Positions 48,391-59,904 of a stretch of 64,000 nt of DNA are shown piece after piece. Numbering within the stretch: the first letter of the stretch is position 1; every line of letters starts with the position of its first letter. The stretch comes from Saccharomycopsis crataegensis (taxonomy: Eukaryota; Ascomycota; Saccharomycetes; Ascoideales; Saccharomycopsidaceae), in assembly GCF_037102585.1 (NCBI RefSeq), contig NW_027043820.1:496001-560000 (forward strand). The letters are read 5' to 3'. The position numbers and the translations under genes were made by a program. The notes beneath the pieces were generated by a model. That model did not search any database. It saw nothing but the letters and a program-made list of their open reading frames with translations, and was not told the DNA's origin.

Positions 48391-50145
48391 ATGAATGATG
48401 AAGACGATATAACCTCTCCATCATTAGAATCAGACCTCGATCTTTTGCCCTCGCAGCAACCCAAGTCAGTGCTACCCAAAGCTGCAGCAGTACTATCACT
48501 GATGGCATCTCCATATAGACCACAAGGATCACCCGCTCCATCATTGAGTCTTCAAGCATCGTCGTCGTCGCCGTCACGGCTTGCCAACTTAGTCAAAGTC
48601 ATCAAGAAATATATCAGCTTTTTGGGTCCGGGAATCATGGTCTCGGTATCATTCATGGACCCAGGAAATTACTCGACATCAGTGACGGCTTCGAAGTTTC
48701 AATATAAATTGTTGTTCTCGATATTTGTTGCAAACATCATGGCGATTTTCCTCCAGCTGTTGTGCGCGAAACTCGGGGCGGTCACCGGGCTAGACTTGGC
48801 CCAGAATTGCAAGAAACACATTTCCAAAAAATGGAATCTCACCCTATATGTTCTAACCGAAGTGGCGATCATTGCCACCGACTTGGCAGAGGTCATTGGT
48901 ACCGCGATCTCCCTCAATATCTTATTTGGCATTCCTTTATTTTTGGGGGTGGTGCTTACCATCATCGACGTGCTCATTGTGTTAATGGCGTATCGTCCTA
49001 ATGGTCCAATGATTATCGTGAGGATCTTTGAAGCTTTTGTCAGCTGTCTTGTTCTCGGAACCGTGATTTGTTTTGCAGTGGAATTAGTAACGATATCGAA
49101 CAATATCACCGTCAAAGAAATCATCAACGGGTTTTTACCTTCCAAAACCGTGATTGAAAACGATGGGCTTTATATTAGCCTTGCGATATTGGGGGCCACT
49201 GTGATGCCCCATTCATTATACTTAGGGTCAGGGCTTGTGCAACCTCGGTTGAAAGAGTACGATATTAAAATGGGCAACTACCTGGAAGAAGAACACCTGG
49301 AAGCTGACCCTGGCAAACATTACGTTCCTTCAATCGATGCTATCAACGAGACTATGGGGTATACAATAACCGAGCTTGTGGTATCGCTATTCACCGTTGC
49401 CCTTTTCGTTAATTCGGCAATTCTCATTATCGCCGCCGCAACGTTCAAGGACTCCAATACTCAAGAGACCGAGAACGCTGATTTATTCACGATTTACAAT
49501 CTTCTTAGTGCTAATTTGTCACGGACTGCTGGGACGATCTTTGCCCTTGCCCTTTTATTTTCTGGACTTTCTGCAGGGGTGGTATGTACTTTGGCAGGAC
49601 AAATGGTGTCAGAAGGGTTTCTTGATTGGACCATCACCCCATCATTAAGACGGACCATCACCAGATCCATTGCCATTGTTCCTTGTCTTGTGCTCTCGCT
49701 ACTTTCTGGTAGAGAAGGGCTTTCTAATATTTTGAATTTCAGCCAAGTGGTGCTCAGTTTCTTGTTACCGATTGTTTCGGCACCACTTATTTACTTCACC
49801 AATAGTAAACGGATCATGAAGGTAGGTATCAGGAAGTCTTCAATGTACCACCAAAACCATGGTTCCGGCAACGAGATCCAGCTAGATTGTTTGAACAATC
49901 CTCTGTCACCAGGGGAAGTCATAGAATTCGATGAGTTGGATGACGATGAAGGGGATCAATTACTACAAAATAACCCCCAACAACAACAACAACAGATGAT
50001 AGATGAACATGAGATTGTGGCCTATAAGGATATGTCCAACGGCACCATTACCAAGATGTTGTCAATAATAATATGGTTGTTCATTACGATATTGAACTTT
50101 TACTTGGTGTTCAGTTTGATGATGGGTAAAGATATTCCTTTATAG
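48391..50145 (+). CDS. SMF3: Nramp-family metal transporter, Smf3-like
   Basis: 584 codons from ATG 48391. After a 70-residue Ser/Pro-rich tail come 11 or so membrane segments with the Nramp signatures: GPGIMVSVSFMDPGNYSTSV (DPGN metal site, TM1), ATDLAEVIGTAISL (TM3/4) and ILGATVMPHSLYLGSGLV (MPH metal site, TM6). ILNFSQVVLSFLLPIVSAPLIYFT, ATDLAE and the QYKLLFSIF stretch are closer to Smf3 (vacuolar iron exporter) than to Smf1/Smf2 (manganese importers) as I recall them. An Asp/Glu/Gln-rich insert (about 495-535) lies before the last segment. It moves Fe2+ or Mn2+ with protons. The N-terminal extension is longer than in S. cerevisiae Smf3 (473 aa). Confidence 0.87.
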   Translation: MNDEDDITSPSLESDLDLLPSQQPKSVLPKAAAVLSLMASPYRPQGSPAPSLSLQASSSSPSRLANLVKVIKKYISFLGPGIMVSVSFMDPGNYSTSVTASKFQYKLLFSIFVANIMAIFLQLLCAKLGAVTGLDLAQNCKKHISKKWNLTLYVLTEVAIIATDLAEVIGTAISLNILFGIPLFLGVVLTIIDVLIVLMAYRPNGPMIIVRIFEAFVSCLVLGTVICFAVELVTISNNITVKEIINGFLPSKTVIENDGLYISLAILGATVMPHSLYLGSGLVQPRLKEYDIKMGNYLEEEHLEADPGKHYVPSIDAINETMGYTITELVVSLFTVALFVNSAILIIAAATFKDSNTQETENADLFTIYNLLSANLSRTAGTIFALALLFSGLSAGVVCTLAGQMVSEGFLDWTITPSLRRTITRSIAIVPCLVLSLLSGREGLSNILNFSQVVLSFLLPIVSAPLIYFTNSKRIMKVGIRKSSMYHQNHGSGNEIQLDCLNNPLSPGEVIEFDELDDDEGDQLLQNNPQQQQQQMIDEHEIVAYKDMSNGTITKMLSIIIWLFITILNFYLVFSLMMGKDIPL

Positions 50146-51103
50146 AATTTGTTTTCTTTATTCTTACTAATACATTAGTTCTTTTTTTCTTCTTATTCTT
50201 GAAAGGGAAGGCATATTTTTAGATCATTTATTAAAATGAAGATTGATGTAAGAAAAGGGTGAATATGGTTATTGTTCCCATAGATTACGTTTCAATATGG
50301 ATTGGGAGGAGATATTTCATGTTATTTGGGAAAAGTTCTTGGATAATGACGTTGTATTGAAAGGGGAGTGTATCCTGGAAAAGTCCAACGTTCTAGAATT
50401 TGCCTACACTATTCTTTTGGGTGATATCTCTAAGAGCGTTGGGAAATTAAGAGGGCGATAGCGATAATGAGGACCAGTATGACGATAATTTATCAATGCT
50501 GGCTCTTTTTTTTTTTTTTATTTTTTGGAATATTATTCTTCGACAACTTTAAACACTCGTAGTTACACAATTTTCTTTAGGTTTAATCTTCTGAAAATGA
50601 TTTTTCCATCCTTAAGGACGATGGTCACACTTTACTCTCGGGTAGTTTGGTGATGAGAAACTACTAGGATCCCCCATGCTATACAAGTTCTTCTTCACCA
50701 TCAGCGTCTTTAGCTGGACAAGGCAATATCCCTAACAATAACTACTGAGTGAATGAATGTGTCTCAACTACAAAGATAATAAGAAAAATGACTAGTCAGA
50801 AACAGTAATGAATAGAAATGATAATTCAAACTATAATGCAAAAGAGATTTCGAAAAAAGAAATGAAAAAAAAAAATGCAAGCAAAGAGGATGGAATGGAA
50901 TACTTGACATTGAAATGTCAAAATAATATTCGGGATATATAAGATATACCATAATCCCATAATAGATCCAATAACAAAAAAAAAAAAAAAGAAACCTATA
51001 ATATATAATATCACCTAAAAGATCCTGAACAGAGGTAATATTCACCATGAGTGGTTGAAAAATCGTGTTGCTTTAATTGTCATTACTATTCTTCAGGTTC
51101 GCG
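50146..51103. other. Convergent SMF3-MSG5 intergenic region
   Basis: About 960 bp between two 3' ends. It contains T and A runs suited to transcript ends (50505-50522, 50976-50990) and the short frame at 50297-50461, which is listed separately. Nothing else is recognised. Confidence 0.6.
50297..50461 (+). CDS. Possible small ORF (54 codons), unrecognised
   Basis: ATG 50297 to TAG 50461, encoding MDWEEIFHVIWEKFLDND and onward, rich in Trp, Phe and acidic residues and not low-complexity. Right after it another frame reads GDSDNEDQYDDNLSMLAL (about 50451-50505), which also looks protein-like. This could be a small gene, a frameshifted gene remnant, or an exon. I recognise no family. Confidence 0.3.
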   Translation: MDWEEIFHVIWEKFLDNDVVLKGECILEKSNVLEFAYTILLGDISKSVGKLRGR

Positions 51104-52539
51104 TCACTGGCCTTTTCTTTCAACTTCTGGATCCCCAAGTTGTTTATTTTTGAACTTTGGATCATAGTAACCTGGACTCTTTGCCACCCCGCAGCCAATC
51201 AAATCACCCCATTCCATCAATTGGAAGATCAACGTCATGTTAGGAGAAATATCATTAGCTTTCTCTTTCACATAACTGTACGCCTCGGTGAGAATGAGTT
51301 TCTTGAGTTTCATAATATACGCCACCACCAACGATGCCGATCGACTGACCCCACACTGACAATGAATCAATACTTTCTGGTTTTTTCCCACCGCGTCCTC
51401 AATAACGTCGACGAGGAATCGTAGATCAAGACATAATTTCGAGGTATGACTCCAAGGAACGTAGTAATAATCAGGGATACCCAAGGAATCATCCCCATGG
51501 GATTTAATTCGTTCAAATACTCTACTATTGGATACCGATTTGAAAATCTTTGGGTTTTCATAGTCTTCGAATTTCGCTTGCGGGAAAGGATGCAACACTT
51601 CTTTTGCCACGTTGATGACCACGTCAAATTGTTTGATTTCTTTCAAGCTCGGACAAGAATATAAAAACAATTGGTGGTTATAGATATTTGCTGGTCCGTT
51701 AGGGTAGGCGTTCAATTTATCCTCGTCGAAATTATCATTCATCGTTAGTTTTGAGAAATCTTGAAGAATCGTTTGGGTAGAAAATGACGGGGTTGGGCCT
51801 TTAGTAGTTGTTACTTTATTCTCGGCACGGTAAATCACCGATGTCAAATCATTTTCACCATAATTCGAACTTTTATCACTTAGGATAGTTTTATCACTGT
51901 TTGCTGAGTATGAATCGTCGATATTATGAGACTTCATCATTGGGGTGGTGGGACTGGACTTGATTTCTAGCCCTCGAAGCATTGGGGGTTTATTACCGAT
52001 GATGGTTGCCGATTGCAATGATGGGGAATACGGTTCTTGCAGACTGGGTATGGAAAGTGATAGCAGGGTTTTACGCCTAGTGAGGGTATGAGGACGAGCA
52101 GGGTTAGTTGGTTGTGAGAGAAGAGGATGATTATTACTATTACTATTATTATTTGTTGGCAACTTTATCGTTTGGTTCGAGATCTTTGAGTGGAGATTAT
52201 TGTGGCTCAATTGGGTCCTGAGGCTCGCCACCTGTTTCGAGTTTTCTTTGAGTGATGATTTCTTGAATGGTAAAGCTGTCGATATGGGCGAAAACATGGA
52301 ATCCCCCAGGATTTTATTATTATTAATGGTAACCTCAAAACAAAGATTGCTGCCCGTGAGTGGCGGAGGAGCCTCATCTACTGCTGCTGCTTCCTGATTG
52401 CTGATCCCGTTCAAGTTTAATGATAAATTCTTGGTATTTCGAAGTGGCCTGTTGGGATTTAAATTATTCAATGACTTTCGAGGCAACAATCGCGAATATT
52501 TGCCCACTCTGATATTATTATTTTGCATTTTTGTACCAT

Positions 52540-52581
<42 letters not shown>

Positions 52582-52840
52582 TATCATCATCATCATCATC
52601 ATCATCATCGTGATAATCATCGTCATCAAAAAATCTCCTTGATCCGGGACTGTCCTCCAAACTTTGGCCATCAACATCATCAACAAAAATAGACACTCCA
52701 TTTGACATTTCCACGCTGGCACAAGAGGCTGTCGAGTTATTGTTCGATATCTGGTACATTTTCAGAGACTTCTCAAGCGACGACGAGAGAATTTCGGGAG
52801 CGGTACCGTATACTTCTAGTACCGAGGAAGATGGTGGCAT
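51104..52840 (-). CDS. MSG5: Dual-specificity MAP kinase phosphatase Msg5/Cpp1
   Basis: 578 codons from ATG 52840. The long disordered N-terminal half has an Asp run (about residues 72-100, coded by an ATC/TCA microsatellite) and Ser/Asn-rich stretches. The C-terminal phosphatase domain starts about 385 (NIYNHQLFLYSCPSLKEIKQFDVVINVAKE). The catalytic loop HCQCGVSRSA has Cys at about 494 and Arg at about 499, and a conserved AYIMK helix follows. S. cerevisiae Msg5 and C. albicans Cpp1 dephosphorylate Fus3/Kss1/Slt2-type MAP kinases and damp mating, filamentation and wall signalling. Length fits Cpp1 (about 600 aa). Confidence 0.88.
52541..52628. repeat. Trinucleotide repeat (ATC)n coding for an Asp run in MSG5
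   Basis: About 88 bp of nearly pure ATC/TCA, read on the minus strand as GAT codons. Likely to vary in length between strains. Confidence 0.85.
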
Positions 52841-53551
52841 GATGATTTATGGGGACAATGTCTTAACAAACAAAACTTTCTTCTTCTTTGCGGTGATCTT
52901 GTTTCTATTGATGAATATTCTCTTTATCTTAATGAATATCCTCTTTCTGTTCATGAAAATATATATATTATGTTATATTCGAAATGACAATACTTCAAAC
53001 ACACACAGCCAATCTTTCTTGAGAACGCTCAAAGGGTATTATTGGGGCAGTTTTCTAATCGAGAATATAATATTCCACGGGAAATATAATCAAACGAATG
53101 GTTGTTTGTTTGTTGGTTGGTTGGTTGGAGAAACACAGCTATATTATCTTTATCGTTATCTTCTTCAACAAATAATTAAAGATCTTCAATAAAAATTCTC
53201 TGCTCCCCCAAAAAAAAAAGCAAAAAAAACAAAAGCAGACAGAACAAACAAAATACAATGATAGAATATGTGCGGCCCTCCCAATAAACAGGCTCTTTTC
53301 CTATTAGTTGTGATTATCTATCTTCTGATCAGTGCTGGAAAAAGGGTTGCCAATATCGTTCATCGCTGGTGAACTGTGGCAGTTTTTGTGTGGGCAAAAG
53401 ATTAAAAATAGAAAAATTCCCGGGTTGGAGGCCGGGTAATTTGGAATTACCATCGATTATCAATTATCATCATTCTACATTAACAATTATTATTATTATT
53501 ATTACTATCAATTATTATATTATATAGAGACTAGTTATATCATATATTTAT
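52841..53551. promoter_or_regulatory. MSG5 upstream region and NUP120 3' flank
   Basis: 711 bp. Holds a Reb1-like TTACCCGG on the minus strand (53432-53439), a TTGG/TTTG tandem tract (about 53101-53130), A runs near 53210-53235, and (TTA)n near 53490. No gene; a 150-codon plus-strand frame crossing the MSG5 start lacks protein character. Confidence 0.5.
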
Positions 53552-56500
53552 TTATTGCAAATTCTCACACTCTGCAACCAACTCATCCACCATCACCACC
53601 ACATACCGGTTCTTCACCTTCTTATCGTCACCAAATTCATGGTTCTCCTTCATCACCCACTTCTCATCATCCATCGTCATGGTATTCAACAAACTCATAA
53701 TATTCAAATAAAGATCCTTCATCACTGACTTTTGTTTTATCATCACCTCGTGGTACTTCTTATAACACACCATATCCACCACCGATTTCCCGCGTTTTGG
53801 ATGGCCCACCAAGTATTGATACTTGGTGATGTATTGGTACAACGCTTCACACGCCCCTCTCACATCACCATTGTTCAATCTCCAAGAATACACCGTCTTG
53901 AAATGCTTGAGTCCCGTGGCAAGACTGGTATTGATCACCGTCAACGAAGCGGACAATGGGAAATTAAAATTGATAGAGTCGGCATTATCATACAAGATCT
54001 CGTCAACCTTGGTCATATCCCCAGGACTAAATGGATAAGTGATCAAGTTTTTCAAATCGTTCGATACAATAATACTGTCAACAAATTGTTTCAAATCGGC
54101 GTACCTAAGATTATTGGCCTCTTTGAAATCGGAGTAATTTTGCGAATTGGTGTCGAGTTGTTGAAGGGCCATAAACGCTTCATGGAAATTCTGCAATCCC
54201 AACGCGATTTGGAAATATAATGAATAGTATTGTCGCTTGGTAACATGGGGATTATCTTCCTCGATTTCGTGGGTTTCAAATTCCTTAATTGCCAATTTCA
54301 CCAAACTGAGGGCGTAAGAATAATGATAAAGTTCATTAAACACTCTGGCTATAGTGTAATAGAATTGTGATAATTTGGAAATTTCGAGAAAATCACCAAT
54401 GACATCGATGAATTTCTTTTCCTCGGTGGATGGTTGGTACTTGACAATCTTGGCCAGGTTGGCCAACAAAATTCTCATCGCTTTTGCCGGTTGGTTGGCG
54501 TTCAAATACGTCAAGCATTGGTATAGTTGGAAAACTGCCGACTCCTTATGAGTTTCGTAACCGGTAAAACTGTTCAAGATAATTTCTGAATTGTTGGTGA
54601 TCGATAATTCATTCAACACCCCGTATAAAAACTTATCATCGACAACAAACGATAATAATCTCTTATTAGTGGCATGTGCGAGCTGGAAATGCTTCACCAC
54701 CACTCGGTGAAATAATGAATCATAAGTATTACCGATATTCTCAATATTCAAACCATGTGAGTCCCCATTGAATTTTGTAGACAATGTCTTGAGTGCTAAC
54801 CGGATCTTTTTAAATGACGTCAATGTTTTAGTCAAAATCAAACTCGAGGTTTGTTCATCGAATTTCAAGATCATGGTCATCAACAATAAGTCAAAATAAA
54901 GGGTTTCCATGATTTCAAGGGTTTGTTTGAAACTCCCCATGATTAGTAAACCAGGAACGATTCTCGATGGTTTTTGCAAAGTGATTTGTTGCAAATATTC
55001 CGAATTATTCACCATATACTGTTGGTAGTCTTTGGAAGATGGGTAATCGCACAAATAACCAATGATTTTGAACGCCACATCAACTGAATTCAAATCGTTC
55101 ATCAACCCTTGCAAGGAGTCTTCAGAAATCTTCCCCTTCAAAGATCTATCAAAAATATATTCGGATTGTTCGATAACCGACCCCTGGAAATTTTCTAAAA
55201 GCAAACTCTTGAAATCGCCTAAAATGCTGGATGGTAAAGAATTTTTGAAATTCGTGATAATGTCCAAGAATTTCAAGATACTGTTATCGTTGTCGATCCC
55301 ACTGATTTTTTTATATTGTGATTCTGGGTCGTTGGGGGTCGATAACAATGGTAATTGAGAAACTTGTTTATGTTTGTTGAAATATAATAATTCTGCGGCG
55401 TCATTGGTCCGAACTATAGAAAAATCTAATACTTTATTGACTACAACCATATTTTGCGACAGAATGAAACTCAATGATAAGGATTCGTGACAAATCTTCA
55501 AACATTCTTGGCATAATGATTCGAAATTCAGCCAGAGTTTCGTGATATCTTTAGTGTAATTTTTTGGGGAGCTGACCAATTTGACATTTTGACTAATGAT
55601 CATCGTTACCTTTTCTTTTATCGGCAAATCCTCTGGGATATTATTATTATTGTTATTATTGGCATTGTTATTATATTTCGCTTCGAAAAACGCCAACGCG
55701 GTTTCGATTATTAACGGTGAATACACATTTGAGTCCAAGATTTTATTGATATAGTATTCTGAAGGATCCTGTTTTGGATCGATAACCTCGGGCAACGTTG
55801 CTGTGAGTTTAGATTTCACCCAATTAAAATCACCATTTTTAAAGATCGTTAACACTTGGTAAACTGACGAAGTATTACTTTTCAATAACACCATGATGTT
55901 CATCCAAATTTCTTGATTAGGATAGAAAAGCTTGTCCAAATTCAAGCACGATTTATCCATGATTTTGAATTGTTTCACAAGCCATACCGATTTACTATGG
56001 GAAATCAATGGGAGGTATTGGAATTGTGGTCCTAAATCTACCAATTGATTGGTACCATTGATCAATAACTTCCAAAGTTTGAATTGCCCTGTACCGATAG
56101 GTAAATAATTCATGAAATGTACTTCCGTGGCGGTTTTTGGAACCGTGACATTTTTATCTTGGGTGGTGGCACCCATCACGCTTAAAAGGCTAATTGGGCT
56201 GCCATCGCCAATCAATTTATGGCCTAATTCCACAGAATCGGTATCGATTTTCGTTTGGTTCAATAACGTGCCGCTAGATAACGACCATACTTTCAATTTT
56301 CTATTCAAGGTGATGGTGACCAAGTACTCGTGATTGACAACAAACGAATCCAACACGGTTTTCAAAGTATGGCCTGCGGGGATATTGTAATTAGTTTCAT
56401 CTTCATCGTACGAGTTATTTCTCGCGATGGTTGGTAAAAACCTCCCGAATTTCCCAAGTTTCGAAGAGACGTACGAAGTATCAGAAAACAAAAACACCGT

Positions 56501-57145
56501 GACTTCTGATTTGACGGCGTCTCTACCACACTTGACGATCCCTCCGTCTTGGAGGAACACCAAGAACGAGAGTTCATCAATTGAATGCAAGTAATGAGGG
56601 GTTCTCACTTGGAAATCGTAAGGATCAGACACATAACACCAGTTTTCAACGTTACAAAGGTTGTTTTTCGTCGAGGATGCGAAATCCACGGTGACGTCGA
56701 AGCACAAAGTGGCCAAGATGCCACTTTCGGTGATCAAGTCAACCACGAGCAAGTTAGTAGCGGTGATTCTAAAGATATGACAATTCTGCTTGATTTTTTC
56801 TGGGAAATCGATTTGTAATGCGTTAACTGGCACGGTACAATCATTGATTAGCAATGGCGATAACACCAAAGACGTGGAATTATTGATGATCGACCATGAT
56901 AAGCCATTGAAAGGTATGGCAGGATTAAGGACTTCTAAAGTCCCGGATTCTCCAGAGAGTTTGGTATGGAAGTATCTTTGCGGGTCGGCTTGGAGTTGTT
57001 GTTGTTTGGAAAGTTTCAAGAATTCTGAATCGTGGGGGATTTCCGACGATGGGATGGTGAGACGAACGGTTTTTATAAGATCTCCTCTGTTGATGGGAGT
57101 CTCTGACAACCCATTGATGGTGTCTCTGTACGAAGATTTCCCCAT
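53552..57145 (-). CDS. NUP120: Nucleoporin Nup120 (Y-complex)
   Basis: 1197 codons from ATG 57145. The N-terminal beta-propeller part carries NPYDFTVR-like DPYDFQVRTPHYLHSIDELSFLVFLQDGG (about 170-200) and LVTITLNRKLKVWSLSSGTLL, closely matching the order in yeast Nup120. The C-terminal two thirds is helical, without transmembrane segments. Asn run near residue 500. Nup120 is a scaffold of the Nup84 (Y) complex at the nuclear pore coat, needed for pore distribution and mRNA export. It is longer than S. cerevisiae Nup120 (1037 aa) because of loop insertions. Confidence 0.88.
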   Translation of the reverse strand: MGKSSYRDTINGLSETPINRGDLIKTVRLTIPSSEIPHDSEFLKLSKQQQLQADPQRYFHTKLSGESGTLEVLNPAIPFNGLSWSIINNSTSLVLSPLLINDCTVPVNALQIDFPEKIKQNCHIFRITATNLLVVDLITESGILATLCFDVTVDFASSTKNNLCNVENWCYVSDPYDFQVRTPHYLHSIDELSFLVFLQDGGIVKCGRDAVKSEVTVFLFSDTSYVSSKLGKFGRFLPTIARNNSYDEDETNYNIPAGHTLKTVLDSFVVNHEYLVTITLNRKLKVWSLSSGTLLNQTKIDTDSVELGHKLIGDGSPISLLSVMGATTQDKNVTVPKTATEVHFMNYLPIGTGQFKLWKLLINGTNQLVDLGPQFQYLPLISHSKSVWLVKQFKIMDKSCLNLDKLFYPNQEIWMNIMVLLKSNTSSVYQVLTIFKNGDFNWVKSKLTATLPEVIDPKQDPSEYYINKILDSNVYSPLIIETALAFFEAKYNNNANNNNNNNIPEDLPIKEKVTMIISQNVKLVSSPKNYTKDITKLWLNFESLCQECLKICHESLSLSFILSQNMVVVNKVLDFSIVRTNDAAELLYFNKHKQVSQLPLLSTPNDPESQYKKISGIDNDNSILKFLDIITNFKNSLPSSILGDFKSLLLENFQGSVIEQSEYIFDRSLKGKISEDSLQGLMNDLNSVDVAFKIIGYLCDYPSSKDYQQYMVNNSEYLQQITLQKPSRIVPGLLIMGSFKQTLEIMETLYFDLLLMTMILKFDEQTSSLILTKTLTSFKKIRLALKTLSTKFNGDSHGLNIENIGNTYDSLFHRVVVKHFQLAHATNKRLLSFVVDDKFLYGVLNELSITNNSEIILNSFTGYETHKESAVFQLYQCLTYLNANQPAKAMRILLANLAKIVKYQPSTEEKKFIDVIGDFLEISKLSQFYYTIARVFNELYHYSYALSLVKLAIKEFETHEIEEDNPHVTKRQYYSLYFQIALGLQNFHEAFMALQQLDTNSQNYSDFKEANNLRYADLKQFVDSIIVSNDLKNLITYPFSPGDMTKVDEILYDNADSINFNFPLSASLTVINTSLATGLKHFKTVYSWRLNNGDVRGACEALYQYITKYQYLVGHPKRGKSVVDMVCYKKYHEVMIKQKSVMKDLYLNIMSLLNTMTMDDEKWVMKENHEFGDDKKVKNRYVVVMVDELVAECENLQ

Positions 57146-57230
57146 TATCTCGATGGATATGGGAATGTAAACTGAAGGAAAGGGTTGTTTTGATATAAAA
57201 TTTGGATTTTTGGTGGAAAAAAAACCAAAT

Positions 57231-57238
57231 TTACCCGG
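57231..57238 (+). promoter_or_regulatory. Reb1-like site TTACCCGG upstream of NUP120
   Basis: TTACCCGG 86 bp before the NUP120 start codon. Matches the core of the general regulatory factor Reb1. Similar sites occur upstream of CCT6 and MSG5. Confidence 0.5.
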
Positions 57239-57372
57239 TGGACGATGAATATTAACTATTATATCAACTATTATCCATTATATCATCTATTATCCACTAC
57301 ATCATCCGTCATCTACGCTTCTCCAATCTGCTCACAATTTATCAAACAACATTTATTAATAACTAAGAACTA

Positions 57373-59010
57373 TTACATTCCTGGCACCCCTGGCGGTCCT
57401 TCTTTCAAAGATGACCGGCCAGCTTTCAACAACTCATCACATAACAACAAGTTGCTAGCAATCCCCACCGCCCCAGTGATGGCGTTTCTCAACACTCTAA
57501 ATGAGTCCCAAATCCCTTCGACTTCCGGGTCAAACGGTTCGCCAGACTCCAAATCAATCCCCACCACTCTGCCTTCCAAAATATCGTCTTGACAGCTGGA
57601 AATCACCTCCAAGGCATCGAAACCAGCGTTAGTGATTAAAGTCTTTGGAACCACGAGCAATGCTTCGGCAAACGCTTGCACCCCGGTCTTGGTTTTCCCC
57701 TTGGTCAACTTGGACAAATTCTCGGTCAAGTTGTTGTTGGCAGACAAAAAGAACGCCCCGGCCCCCGGCACCAACGACTCATCCTTTATGGCGTTGGCCA
57801 CCGCCCTGAGCCCATCTCTGACGGCGTCTTGGGTTTGTTTCAACACGTGTTGGGTGGCCCCTTTAATAAGAATACTCACCGATTTAGGATCCTTGTTTTC
57901 GGTGACATAAGTGAACTTCTCTTCGCCAATGGTTTGTTCCCAGACTTTACCAGAATAACCCAACACTTTGGCACTGAGGTCATCGACAGAGTTTTGGGCT
58001 TCCCCACCGGTGACCAATTGCAATCTTTCCATATTACGTCTCTTGGCTCTTCTCAAGGCAAGAATGTTGTGCTTTGCCAAAACATCGAGCGACATTGGGT
58101 CAATCCCCTTTTGGTTGATGATCACAAACCCTTTATCACTGTCCAATCCACAAACCTCGTTCTTCAAATCGACAATCTTTCTCAATTTATCATCGACGAA
58201 TTTTCGTTCACTTTCCACCAATTTGGCACGTTGTTCGGCAGACGAGTAATAGAAACCAGAGTTGACTTCTGTCTTTTCGTATTCCAAACTGACGTTCAAG
58301 ATCAACACATACGCGTTGTTCACCACTTTTGGCATATCAGGATGTCTGGCCCCGTGGTCCAACACCAACCCTTTGATGAATTTGGTCTGGTACGCAGTTT
58401 CATGTTGTTGGGTCATGATTTCCACCATATGTAGATCAATCTTCTTTGGATCCTCAGGGTCTCTCACTGATAACACTGCATCAGTGACAATTGGGGTCAA
58501 CACTTCGCTCAATCTCCCATTAACCTTGGTTGACAATGACGATCTGGCCACTTGCAAAAGGGTTTCCCTGTCCAATTCGCTGGCCAATCTCTTTTGTTGG
58601 AACTTGTTCAAGTACTCAAGGGTTTCTTTTCTAGCAATTTCAAACCCATCAGTGATGATTCGTGGGTGGACCCCTTCGGTGATGAACCGTTCGGCTTGTT
58701 TGAGTAATTCACCCACTAACAACACCACGGTGGTGGTCCCATCGCCGGTGATTTCGTCTTGCGCAGTGGCGGCTCTGGCAATCATTACCGCAGTAGGGTG
58801 TTGGATTTGCATCTCTGATAATAACACTTTACCGTCCTTGGTTAACTTGATCGATCCTGACCCGTCCACCAACATCTTGAGGGTCCCTTTTGGTCCAAGA
58901 TTCGACGCCAACACGCTCTGCAACCCTTGCGCCGCGGCAGAGTTCACCTGGAGGGCCTGGGCTCTTCTTATTGATTCAGCCTTTGGATTGAGCAATTGAA
59001 TTGACGACAT
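57373..59010 (-). CDS. CCT6: Cytosolic chaperonin CCT subunit zeta (Cct6)
   Basis: 545 codons from ATG 59010. A group II chaperonin: [15 protein letters not shown] (about 37-51), nucleotide loop [26 protein letters not shown] (about 83-108), [12 protein letters not shown], the apical domain, and the C-terminal [15 protein letters not shown] and [21 protein letters not shown]. The [20 protein letters not shown] start is typical of Cct6. One of eight subunits of the TRiC/CCT ring that folds actin and tubulin in the cytosol. Length matches S. cerevisiae (546 aa). Leu codons in the stretch I read avoid CTG. Confidence 0.95.
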   Translation of the reverse strand: MSSIQLLNPKAESIRRAQALQVNSAAAQGLQSVLASNLGPKGTLKMLVDGSGSIKLTKDGKVLLSEMQIQHPTAVMIARAATAQDEITGDGTTTVVLLVGELLKQAERFITEGVHPRIITDGFEIARKETLEYLNKFQQKRLASELDRETLLQVARSSLSTKVNGRLSEVLTPIVTDAVLSVRDPEDPKKIDLHMVEIMTQQHETAYQTKFIKGLVLDHGARHPDMPKVVNNAYVLILNVSLEYEKTEVNSGFYYSSAEQRAKLVESERKFVDDKLRKIVDLKNEVCGLDSDKGFVIINQKGIDPMSLDVLAKHNILALRRAKRRNMERLQLVTGGEAQNSVDDLSAKVLGYSGKVWEQTIGEEKFTYVTENKDPKSVSILIKGATQHVLKQTQDAVRDGLRAVANAIKDESLVPGAGAFFLSANNNLTENLSKLTKGKTKTGVQAFAEALLVVPKTLITNAGFDALEVISSCQDDILEGRVVGIDLESGEPFDPEVEGIWDSFRVLRNAITGAVGIASNLLLCDELLKAGRSSLKEGPPGVPGM

Positions 59011-59904
59011 GATATATATATATATATAAATACAATCTGTCTGGATATTATAACTATATAACGATGAATTCGATCTGTTTTTTTTTTTAGTTTTTCACCA
59101 CAAAAATAATTTCGCCGCTGGGAAAAAAAAAAAAATTCGTTGTTTGTTGATGTAAAAGTTACCCGGCTGATAGCTGTTATCTTTATATATAACGAAGTTG
59201 CTGGTAAAACTGGCGACAATTGTCGATCGTTATCAATAAGTAGGAAGAAATGATTCAATTGTAGGGATATCAAGGGAACAGGATAAAAATAAAGAAATAA
59301 ATAAAATGGAAACGAAAAACACAATAAACAAAATTGATAAAGGGGAAAATAAAATAAAATAAAATAAAAAAAAATAAAGAAAAAAAAAAAAACCAAATTT
59401 AGAACGACGATAATAATAATAAAAAGAAACACAATCGATCAGTATTTGACCGATCGTAGATAAGGAAGTGCAAACTCTGGATAGAATAAAACCGTGTCCA
59501 CAATTGTAAAAGTTCTAAAGCAAACTAGAATTAAATAGACTTTAACGATATGCAAACAAATTAGAAGTATAAAACCAGCAGATAATATGAAGAGAAATAA
59601 GACACAATGGACGAGCAAAGCCACAAAATATAGAAAAATCAACCAGCATCAAGCATAAAGAACAACAAAATCAGCGGATTTAACAAGACAACTTGCAGCA
59701 AAACTTTCTCACAAACGTACTCCATACAATCCATCGGAGTTTCAGTAACAAAAAACAGCAACTCAAATCATTTATCCTGATCATTTAGAAACATTCCTAT
59801 TTTTTTTTTTTTTTTTTGCATTACCATCACTATTTGTAAACATAATCTACCACAACTTGCAAGCATAATTAATAATCACTATCCACTGAGGGCGCCTTGG
59901 AAAA
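59011..59904. promoter_or_regulatory. CCT6 upstream region and BUD4 3' flank
   Basis: 894 bp. Has a (TA)n run (59013-59026), a Reb1-like TTACCCGG (59159-59166) 149 bp before the CCT6 start, many A runs (59341-59392) and a T17 run near 59800 toward the end of BUD4. No gene. Confidence 0.5.

Noticed and set aside
48391-50145. SMF1 or SMF2 manganese transporter
   Set aside because: The Smf3-like stretches (ILNFSQVVLS, PHSLYLGS, QYKLLFSIF) fit better; paralogue choice still rests on memory of the sequences.
52740-53192. 150-codon plus-strand frame over the MSG5 start
   Set aside because: Phe/Ile/Leu-rich product of T-rich promoter sequence; overlaps the start of a clear gene on the other strand.
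57676-58434. 252-codon plus-strand frame opposite CCT6
   Set aside because: Antisense shadow of a well-conserved gene; sequence has no protein character.
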